A stretch of 7,075 bases of DNA, from positions 1-7,075 of the forward strand of contig JACMNW010000145.1 of the NCBI GenBank assembly GCA_014378345.1. Direction: 5' to 3'. The position numbers were made by a program, and so were the translations under genes. Positions 1 to 4,930 of this stretch are shown here, in pieces. Origin of the DNA: Pseudorhodobacter sp. Lineage in GTDB: Bacteria > Pseudomonadota > Alphaproteobacteria > Rhodobacterales > Rhodobacteraceae. The notes beneath the pieces are model-generated. The model was not told the DNA's origin. It searched no databases and saw only the letters and a program-made list of their open reading frames with translations. The first letter of the stretch is position 1; each line of letters begins with the position of its first letter.

Positions 1-1
1 G

Positions 2-1159
2 ATGCACGAAAGTCACATAAATTCAAACGCTTACTTCGAACCTGTCGGCCTTTGGCGCAGGCCTTACTGCTTTCCACGAGGCACAGAATCCCACGAACAA
101 GCCGTCCACCGAGAGGTGAACAACACCCGCCAAGCCCTTGGAATCCTTGACGCATCGACACTTGGTAAAATCATCGTCAAAGGCCCCGACGCAGGCCGCT
201 TCCTTGACATGCTCTATACCGGCGTCATGTCCACGCTGCCCATTGGCAAGTGCCGTTACGGTCTGATGTGTAATGAGAACGGCTTCTTAAGCGATGACGG
301 TGTAGTGGCAAGAATCACCGAAGACACCTGGCTGTGCCACACAACATCTGGGGGCGCCGACCGCATTCATGCGCATATGGAGGATTGGTTGCAATGCGAA
401 TGGTGGGACTGGCAAGTTTATGTAGCCAACGTCACCGAACAATATGCGCAAGTTGCCATAGTCGGCCCTAACGCCCGGAAATTGCTGGAAAAACTGGGTG
501 GCATGGACGTCTCGAAAGAGGCGCTTCCCTTCATGCAATGGGCCGATGGCACCCTTGCAGGTTTCCCCGTCCGCATCTACCGGATCAGCTTCTCAGGCGA
601 GCTTTCCTACGAAATCGCCATTCCGGCAAGTCACGGATTGGCGTTCTGGAACAAGGTCTTGCAGGACGGCGCTGAATTTGGTGCCATGCAATACGGCACC
701 GAAGCGCTGCATATCATGCGCGCCGAAAAGGGTTTCATCATGATCGGCGATGAAACCGATGGCACCGTAATTCCGCAAGATCTTAATCTTGGCTGGGCGA
801 TTTCCAAGAAAAAGGCCGATTACCTCGGCAAACGCGGCCAGGAACGCAGTCATCTCGCAGACCCCAACCGCTGGAAACTGGTCGGTTTGGAAACGCTGGA
901 CGGGTCGGTTATCCCGGATGGTGCCTATGCAGTCGCCCCCGGCACCAACCGCAACGGCCAACGCAACACCGAAGGCCGCGTGACCTCGACCTATTACTCG
1001 CCCACACTAAATCGCGGCATCGCTATGGGTTTGATGAAGAATGGCCCGGAACGTATTGGTGAAACAGTCGAATTTCCAAAAGTAGGTGGCGTCTCAGTCA
1101 TCGCAAAGATCTGCGATCCAGTGTTTTATGATAAGGATGGGGAGAAACAAAATGTTTGA
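2..1159 (+). CDS. soxA: Sarcosine oxidase alpha subunit, C-terminal part (5' end outside the window)
   Basis: This is the C-terminal 385 residues of the large subunit of heterotetrameric sarcosine oxidase, a cytoplasmic flavoenzyme that oxidises sarcosine to glycine and transfers the methyl carbon to tetrahydrofolate, releasing H2O2. The visible part is the GcvT-like folate-binding aminomethyltransferase region. Supporting segments, numbered from the first visible Met, are DASTLGKIIVKGPDAGRFLD (50-69), RYGLMCNENGF (86-96), VAIVGPNARKLL (151-162), SFSGELSYEI (196-205) and EALHIMRAEKGF (234-245). The C-terminal beta-barrel of the GcvT fold runs from about 290 to 380. Full SoxA proteins are about 1000 residues, so the N-terminal NAD/FAD-binding part lies upstream. 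The ATG at position 2 is therefore almost certainly an internal Met, and base 1 ends the preceding codon. The frame is open to a TGA at 1157-1159, which overlaps the soxG start by 8 nt and indicates translational coupling. The family call is firm; the true start cannot be seen. Confidence 0.93.
   Translation: MHESHINSNAYFEPVGLWRRPYCFPRGTESHEQAVHREVNNTRQALGILDASTLGKIIVKGPDAGRFLDMLYTGVMSTLPIGKCRYGLMCNENGFLSDDGVVARITEDTWLCHTTSGGADRIHAHMEDWLQCEWWDWQVYVANVTEQYAQVAIVGPNARKLLEKLGGMDVSKEALPFMQWADGTLAGFPVRIYRISFSGELSYEIAIPASHGLAFWNKVLQDGAEFGAMQYGTEALHIMRAEKGFIMIGDETDGTVIPQDLNLGWAISKKKADYLGKRGQERSHLADPNRWKLVGLETLDGSVIPDGAYAVAPGTNRNGQRNTEGRVTSTYYSPTLNRGIAMGLMKNGPERIGETVEFPKVGGVSVIAKICDPVFYDKDGEKQNV
1139..1144 (+). 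promoter_or_regulatory. Ribosome binding site of soxG
   Basis: GGGGAG lies seven bases upstream of the ATG at 1152, inside the last codons of soxA. It decides the soxG start in favour of 1152 over the in-frame ATG at 1086. Confidence 0.7.
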
Positions 1160-1709
1160 TCCAGTCTCCGCCCTTGGCGGCAAAACTTATGATGGCTTTG
1201 CCCAAATTCGCGAAATCGGCCCCTTTGGTATGATCAGCCTGCGCTGCGATCTGGCCGAAAAAGCCTTGCCCGCGCTGATCAAATCCATCACCGGCACCAA
1301 ATTGCCAGCCGTGCGGCAGATTGAACAGAAAGATGGCAAAGCCGCCGGATGGATGTCGCCGGATGAATTACTGTTAATCCTGCCTTATCAAGACGTCGCA
1401 AAAACCCTTGATACCATTGGGAAAAAGCTGGCAGCTATTCACTGCCTTGCTGTCGATGTTTCAGACGCGCGCGCGGTGTTTCGCATTGAGGGGGCGCAGG
1501 CGGCCGAGGTGCTGATGAAACTTGCCCCAGTCAATTTGGCCGACCTTGGCCTTAATGAGTTGCGCCGCACCCGTGTGGCGCAAGTCGCCGCTGCGTTCTG
1601 GCAAAACGCAGACGGATTTACACTCGTTAGTTTCCGGTCCGTTGCGGGCTATGTGATGGGTTTGCTCGAACATTCTGCCGCGCCCGGATCAGGCCTGCAC
1701 CTGCGCTGA
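1152..1709 (+). CDS. soxG: Sarcosine oxidase gamma subunit
   Basis: This 185-residue protein fits the small gamma subunit of tetrameric sarcosine oxidase, which packs against the alpha subunit in the alpha-beta-gamma-delta complex and has a fold related to GcvT but no known catalytic role. The start MFDPVSALGG, the segment WMSPDELLLILP (67-78), the segment DVSDARAVFRIEG (102-114) and RTRVAQVAAAFW (139-150) are typical of SoxG/YgfZ-like folds. I chose the ATG at 1152 because it is preceded by a GGGGAG Shine-Dalgarno (1139-1144) seven bases away and gives the usual family length. An in-frame ATG at 1086 would add 22 residues that are only the soxA C-terminus read in another frame. The gene overlaps the soxA stop by 8 nt, and identification rests partly on this placement after soxA. 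It is the last gene of the operon: the next gene has its own promoter. Confidence 0.9.
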   Translation: MFDPVSALGGKTYDGFAQIREIGPFGMISLRCDLAEKALPALIKSITGTKLPAVRQIEQKDGKAAGWMSPDELLLILPYQDVAKTLDTIGKKLAAIHCLAVDVSDARAVFRIEGAQAAEVLMKLAPVNLADLGLNELRRTRVAQVAAAFWQNADGFTLVSFRSVAGYVMGLLEHSAAPGSGLHLR

Positions 1710-1744
1710 TCATCGTTTGTTGCGCCGGAACCATCCCCGGCCCC

Positions 1745-1773
1745 TTGACGTTGCCTGTTCAAGACCTTTTATA
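1745..1773 (+). promoter_or_regulatory. Sigma70-type promoter of sodB
   Basis: TTGACG (1745-1750) matches a -35 box in five of six bases. It is followed after 17 bases by TTTATA (1768-1773); an alternative -10 is TATAGA (1770-1775) at a 19-base spacing. Transcription would begin near 1780 and leave a short leader of about 30 bases before the sodB start. It sits in the 103-base gap between soxG and sodB, so sodB is probably transcribed independently of the sox operon. The -35 is convincing, the -10 less so. No operator is clearly visible. Confidence 0.55.
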
Positions 1774-1812
1774 GACTTCAAGAATTCACAGCTTCCTGAA
1801 AGGAACGCGCCC

Positions 1813-2412
1813 ATGGCTTTCACCCTTCCTGATCTGCCCTATGCCCATGACGCACTTGCCGGCCATGGCATGTCGCGCGAAACGCTGGAGTTTCACCACG
1901 ATCTGCACCACAAGGCCTATGTCGATAACGGCAACAAGCTGATTGCCGGAACAGAATGGGAAAACAAGGGCTTGGACGATATTGTTCGCGGCACTTATAT
2001 GGCCGGTTCTGTGGCACAGAATGGCATTTTCAACAATGCATCGCAGCATTGGAATCACAATCTGTTCTGGGAAGTCATGGGGCCATCAGGCAAAGCCATG
2101 CCCGGTGCGTTGGAAAAAGCCATCACTGAAGCGTTCGGATCGGTGCAGAAATTCAAAGATGATTTCGCGGCGGCTGGTGCGGGTCAGTTTGGCTCTGGTT
2201 GGGCTTGGCTGGTGAAAGACAAAGACGGCGCGTTAAAGATCACCAAAACTGAAAATGGCGTGAACCCGCTGTGTTTCGGCCAAACGGCCTTGCTGGGTTG
2301 CGATGTGTGGGAACATTCCTACTACATCGATTTCCGCAACAAGCGCCCAGCTTACCTTGCTAACTTTCTGGAAAAGCTGGTGAATTGGGAAGCTGTTGCT
2401 GCCCGCATGTGA
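1813..2412 (+). CDS. sodB: Superoxide dismutase, Fe type (Fe/Mn family)
   Basis: This 199-residue cytoplasmic enzyme dismutates superoxide to O2 and H2O2. All four metal ligands of the Fe/Mn SOD family are present: His28 (in FHHDLHH), His82 (in HWNHNLFW), Asp164 and His168 (in DVWEHSYY, the family signature). The active-site Gln78 in NNASQHWNH occupies the position used by iron SODs, while the position where manganese SODs carry their Gln (after TEN, residue 149) is Gly. This supports an iron or cambialistic enzyme rather than a strict Mn enzyme. The ATG at 1813 follows AAAGGAA (1799-1805) at seven bases, and the protein begins MAFTLPDLPY as expected for SodB. An upstream in-frame start near 1717 would add 32 unrelated residues and precede the promoter. 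The gene has its own promoter and a strong terminator, so it is a monocistronic unit. Confidence 0.96.
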   Translation: MAFTLPDLPYAHDALAGHGMSRETLEFHHDLHHKAYVDNGNKLIAGTEWENKGLDDIVRGTYMAGSVAQNGIFNNASQHWNHNLFWEVMGPSGKAMPGALEKAITEAFGSVQKFKDDFAAAGAGQFGSGWAWLVKDKDGALKITKTENGVNPLCFGQTALLGCDVWEHSYYIDFRNKRPAYLANFLEKLVNWEAVAARM

Positions 2413-2431
2413 TTTTTTAATTATGAAGGAA

Positions 2432-2464
2432 GGCTCGCCATGTAATCCCATGGCGGGCCTTTTT
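2432..2464 (+). terminator. Intrinsic terminator of sodB
   Basis: An 11-bp stem (GGCTCGCCATG at 2432-2442 with CATGGCGGGCC at 2449-2459, including one T-G wobble) encloses the six-base loop TAATCC and is followed directly by TTTTT (2460-2464). It starts 19 bases after the sodB stop. The LOG gene on the other strand ends 12 bases further on. The stem could also form in that transcript, but on the minus strand it is followed by TTCCTT, not a clean T tract, so termination there would be weaker. Confidence 0.88.
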
Positions 2465-2475
2465 CATTCCCAGCA

Positions 2476-3033
2476 CTACTCAAACGCAGCCAGCAATCCG
2501 GCGGTCAGTTCATAGGCATCATTCACCACAACAAAATGGCCCCGCAGGGACGCATCGGCAAACCCTTGTTCGATCACGTGATCAATCAGGAACATTAAAG
2601 GTTCCCAGTAATCTTCTGTATTCAACAGAAAAATGGGCTTTGAATGCAAGCCGATTTGCGCCCAGGTCAGCACCTCAAAAAACTCATCGAGGCTGCCCGC
2701 GCCACCTGGCATTACAACGATCGCATCAGAATTCATGAACATAACCTTTTTGCGTTCATGCATGTTTTCGGTGATGATCAAGGTGGTCAGATCGCGTTTT
2801 CCCTGTTCGCGCGCCATCAAATGCACAGGAATCACACCCAAAGACAGCGCGCCCGCAGTCTGTGCCGCGCGGGCCACTTCGCCCATAAGGCCCACATCAC
2901 CCGCGCCATAGACAAGCCGCCAATCATGCTGTGCGATTAGGCCGCCCACATCCCGAGCGGCGGCTGCATAGGACGGGTTTATTCCGGGCCTAGAGCCACA
3001 GAAGACACAGACAGACCGAAGCGATGACGTCAT
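2476..3033 (-). CDS. LOG family / TIGR00730 Rossmann-fold protein (putative nucleoside 5'-monophosphate phosphoribohydrolase)
   Basis: This 185-residue protein belongs to the lysine-decarboxylase-like LOG family. Characterised members cleave cytokinin riboside or purine nucleoside 5'-monophosphates into free base and ribose 5-phosphate. The N-terminal Rossmann strand SVCVFCGSRPG (7-17), the loop YGAGDVGLMG (42-51), MHERKKVMF (91-99) carrying the conserved Arg94 and Lys95, and PGGAGSLDE (109-117) with catalytic Glu117 are all present. The usual motif is PGGxGTxxE, so Ser replaces Thr at 114. I place the start at 3033 because family members begin a few residues before the VFCGS strand and AAGG lies about nine bases upstream. 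The open frame continues to 3396 but that part is antisense to the LysM gene and has no family similarity. The gene is divergent from the LysM gene and convergent with sodB. Some members were misnamed lysine decarboxylases; the physiological substrate here is unknown. Confidence 0.9.
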   Translation of the reverse strand: MTSSLRSVCVFCGSRPGINPSYAAAARDVGGLIAQHDWRLVYGAGDVGLMGEVARAAQTAGALSLGVIPVHLMAREQGKRDLTTLIITENMHERKKVMFMNSDAIVVMPGGAGSLDEFFEVLTWAQIGLHSKPIFLLNTEDYWEPLMFLIDHVIEQGFADASLRGHFVVVNDAYELTAGLLAAFE

Positions 3034-3156
3034 AATGGGATACCTTGCGAAAACTATTGCCTTGATCCCAGATATCGGCGTTTCTGGCATAAAGGAAAGG
3101 GCCTTGGGTAAAGGGCCAAACAGAAGGCCGAAAACTGGCCTCAAGGGGGTGCGCAA
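3034..3156. other. Divergent intergenic region between the LOG and LysM genes, with two hairpins
   Basis: This 123-base gap must carry promoters for both flanking genes, but I see no convincing -35/-10 pair on either strand. On the plus side it holds two adjacent inverted repeats. GGGCCTT (3099-3105) pairs with AAGGGCC (3111-3117) around GGGTA with one G-G mismatch, and AGGCC (3125-3129) pairs with GGCCT (3137-3141) around a seven-base loop. The second ends two bases before the Shine-Dalgarno of the LysM gene. Neither is followed by a T tract, so they do not look like terminators. Confidence 0.4.
3143..3149 (+). promoter_or_regulatory. Ribosome binding site of the LysM protein gene
   Basis: AAGGGGG lies seven bases upstream of the ATG at 3157 and fixes that start. 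It directly follows the second hairpin of the leader, which could influence its accessibility. Confidence 0.7.
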
Positions 3157-4503
3157 ATGGCGGAATTCAAGGCATTGAGCACGGGTGCCAAAGCGGCACT
3201 TCTGGCGGGCGGTGCGGCATTGGCGGCACTGGCAGGGTATAGTGGATGGGTGGTTAGCAGATCGTCCCCTTCCATGGTAGCCGCGCCTGCCAAACCGCCA
3301 ACTGATACGGCAGTGTCCACCCAGACAACGACGGCAGAACCCGTTGCTACTGACCTTAATGCAGCAGCCGATGCCATCGCCACGCCCGATCCGCAAACCG
3401 CAGCCGAGGCACCCGTCGTGCCCAGTTTCGATGTTGTGCGGATTGAACCCGATGGCAGTACCGTGGTTGCCGGTAAAGCCGAACCGGGATCAAAGATCGT
3501 ACTTCGGATCGACGGCTCCGAAATATCCGCAACCACCGCCGATGCAAACGGTAACTTTGTGGGCTTGTTTGTGCAGGATAACAGCCAATCGCCCCGCATG
3601 TTGACCATGACCAGCATTTTCCCCGACCAAACCGAAGTGGCCGCTGCCGCAGAGGTGGCCATTGCCCCCAGTGAGGCCCCGGTTGTTGTTGCCGCAGTGA
3701 CCCCGGACCCTACTGGGACCGAAACTATAACCGCATCACCCGCCGAACCACCCGTCGCCACAGTGCCGGACGCGCCAGCCGCGTTGCTGGTTACAAAAGA
3801 TGGCGTCAAAGTTCTGCAACCGCGTGATCAGCCCGCGGCATCTGGCCCGGTGGCTGATCTGACGATTGATACCATAAGCTACACGCCCGCAGGTGATGTA
3901 CAGCTTGCAGGCCACGCCGCCGCTGGGGCGGTTTTGCGGATATATCTGGATAACGCGCCCCTTATTGATGTGACGGCAGGCGAAGACGGGCTTTGGGCAT
4001 CAACCATGCCGCCTATTGTGCCGGGCATCTACACCCTGCGCGTCGATCAACTGACGGCTGACGGCAGCGTTACCGCACGGTTTGAAACGCCGTTCAAACG
4101 AGAAACCCAAGATGCTCTGGCTGCCGCTACGCAAACCCCGGATATCGCGGTTGACGTTGCTGTGGCCGAACCGCAACCCGCAACCGCGCCCGCCGTAGCG
4201 GATTCTGCCCCAGTTGCAGAACCCTTGGCCGAGCCAGTGATCGAAGCCACCGCCGAACCTGTCCCTGCTGCGCAATCCGGCGAGCCCGCAGTTGCACAAC
4301 CCGTGACCATTGCCGAAGCAGCCCCTGCGCGCCCCGTTTCCATCACCGTTCAGCCCGGCTTTACCCTTTGGGGCATCGCGTCAAAGCAGTTTGGCGACGG
4401 GGTGATGTATGTGCAGGTGTTTGAAGCCAACAAAGACAAAATCCGTGATCCGAACCTGATTTATCCAGGGCAGGTGTTTGTTATTCCGACAGCATCGGAA
4501 TAG
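3157..4503 (+). CDS. Membrane-anchored LysM domain protein with Ig-like segments
   Basis: This 448-residue protein is a probable cell-envelope protein that binds peptidoglycan; it has no visible catalytic domain. A basic N-terminus (Lys5, Lys12) precedes one hydrophobic helix at about 13-33, read here as a signal anchor that leaves the rest in the periplasm. A Pro/Ala/Thr linker (about 37-90) leads to a first Ig-like beta segment (about 91-160, with the pattern PDGSTVVAGKAEPGSKIVLRIDG). A second linker leads to a similar segment at about 234-312 (AGDVQLAGHAAAGAVLRIYLDN). A third, very Ala/Pro/Glu/Val-rich linker (about 320-392) precedes the C-terminal LysM domain (393-446), with ITVQPGFTLWGIASKQFG at its start, the YVQVFEANKDKIRDPNLIYPGQ core and an IP ending. 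The start at 3157 has a good Shine-Dalgarno. The last 23 bases overlap the 3' end of the arsR-like gene on the other strand. Similar LysM proteins next to LOG genes are familiar in Rhodobacteraceae (from memory). Their exact role is not known to me. Confidence 0.85.
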   Translation: MAEFKALSTGAKAALLAGGAALAALAGYSGWVVSRSSPSMVAAPAKPPTDTAVSTQTTTAEPVATDLNAAADAIATPDPQTAAEAPVVPSFDVVRIEPDGSTVVAGKAEPGSKIVLRIDGSEISATTADANGNFVGLFVQDNSQSPRMLTMTSIFPDQTEVAAAAEVAIAPSEAPVVVAAVTPDPTGTETITASPAEPPVATVPDAPAALLVTKDGVKVLQPRDQPAASGPVADLTIDTISYTPAGDVQLAGHAAAGAVLRIYLDNAPLIDVTAGEDGLWASTMPPIVPGIYTLRVDQLTADGSVTARFETPFKRETQDALAAATQTPDIAVDVAVAEPQPATAPAVADSAPVAEPLAEPVIEATAEPVPAAQSGEPAVAQPVTIAEAAPARPVSITVQPGFTLWGIASKQFGDGVMYVQVFEANKDKIRDPNLIYPGQVFVIPTASE

Positions 4504-4831
4504 CATCGTCGACGCGCGCGGGGTTGCAACAGGCATGCACCTGCGGGTGATCCATACAGCAATCGCGCAAAAGATAAGAAATCGTGCCACCAAGCCCGGC
4601 TAAATCGGCTGAATAAATCACATTGCGGGCAACGCGGCGCGACCTTATCAATCCCGCCTGTTCCAGAATGCCCAAATGAAAAGACAGCCGTGATGCCGAA
4701 TGCCCCAGCTCCACGCCAATCTTCCCCGCCGCAAGACCGTCGTCACCCGCCACAACCAACAGGCGCATCAAATCTAGACGCGCCTCGTTCGACAGGGCAG
4801 ACAGGCTTGCCAAGACTTTACTTCGATCCAT
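4481..4831 (-). CDS. ArsR/SmtB family transcriptional regulator with a C-terminal cysteine cluster
   Basis: This 116-residue protein is a small winged-helix DNA-binding regulator of the ArsR/SmtB family. The N-terminal helix SALSNEARLDLMRLL (11-25), the helix-turn-helix at about 34-58 containing SASRLSFHLGILEQAGLI, and the beta-wing RSRRVARNVIYS (63-74) match the family. The C-terminal helix carries Cys91-Cys92 followed by Cys101-Cys102, with His95 and His99 between. This resembles the CC-x5-C arsenite site in the last helix of Acidithiobacillus ferrooxidans ArsR (family knowledge), although the spacing here is longer. The alpha-3 CxC site of plasmid R773-type ArsR is absent. As(III) or Sb(III) sensing is therefore plausible but inferred; other soft metals or thiol stress are alternatives. 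The ATG at 4831 has only a weak GAG upstream. It is divergent from the ABC transporter and overlaps the LysM gene tail to tail by 23 bases. No arsenate reductase or arsenite permease gene is visible nearby. Confidence 0.85.
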   Translation of the reverse strand: MDRSKVLASLSALSNEARLDLMRLLVVAGDDGLAAGKIGVELGHSASRLSFHLGILEQAGLIRSRRVARNVIYSADLAGLGGTISYLLRDCCMDHPQVHACCNPARVDDAIPMLSE

Positions 4832-4834
4832 ATC

Positions 4835-4856
4835 TCAACTACTCATGACATGTTGA
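4835..4856. promoter_or_regulatory. Candidate ArsR operator (22-bp dyad)
   Basis: The sequence has the form TCAAC-N3-TCATGA-N3-GTTGA. The outer arms and the central hexamer share the same symmetry axis, so 8 of 11 position pairs are complementary. It lies 4 to 25 bases upstream of the arsR-like start codon. This fits the partly symmetric repeats that ArsR/SmtB dimers bind when they repress their own promoter. Binding is inferred from position and symmetry only. Confidence 0.5.
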
Positions 4857-4872
4857 AATATTAATTGTTAAT
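4857..4872. promoter_or_regulatory. AT-rich promoter region with a second small palindrome
   Basis: This is the most AT-rich run in the 99-base gap between arsR and the ABC gene. It contains the perfect inverted repeat ATTAA-TTG-TTAAT (4860-4872). On the minus strand it reads TAATAT (4858-4863), a fair -10 box for the arsR-like gene that would put the transcription start inside the 22-bp dyad. No good -35 is evident on either strand, so the promoter assignment is tentative. The rest of the gap (4873-4930) shows nothing clear except AGG at 4923-4925 before the ABC start. Confidence 0.35.
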
Positions 4873-4930
4873 CCAGTCTCTGACCCAAATCAATGCTCGA
4901 TTTTGGCACCGAAGGCAGACATAGGCAAAA

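Noticed and set aside
1086..1151. Earlier in-frame ATG for soxG
   Set aside because: It lies deep in soxA, has no suitable Shine-Dalgarno and adds 22 unconserved residues. The ATG at 1152 has GGGGAG at ideal spacing.
1724..1741. GCCGG-N8-CCGGC hairpin after soxG as an operon terminator
   Set aside because: The stem is only five base pairs and is followed by CCCTTGACG instead of a T tract. It overlaps the region just before the sodB promoter and is probably incidental.
3034..3396. Upstream extension of the LOG reading frame on the minus strand
   Set aside because: The added 121 residues are Cys/Arg/Gly-rich, run antisense to the LysM gene and do not resemble the family, whose proteins start just before the VFCGS strand. 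The start at 3033 gives the normal length.
3141..3809. Long minus-strand open frame (222 codons) opposite the LysM gene
   Set aside because: It is a shadow created by the Ala/Pro-rich codons of the LysM gene. Its Ser/Ala/Val/Gly-rich product has no recognisable domain, while the plus strand has clear anchor, Ig-like and LysM parts.
3350..4320. Possible DNA repeat array in the LysM gene
   Set aside because: Recurring GCC/GAA/CCC-type codons reflect low-complexity Ala/Pro/Glu linkers. No exact tandem or spaced repeat unit of fixed length is visible, so it is neither a CRISPR nor a satellite.
4504..4530. CGTCGACG palindrome and GCGCGCG run near the arsR-LysM junction as a terminator or recombination site
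   Set aside because: It lies inside the arsR-like coding sequence, lacks a loop and T tract, and has no partner repeat elsewhere in the window.
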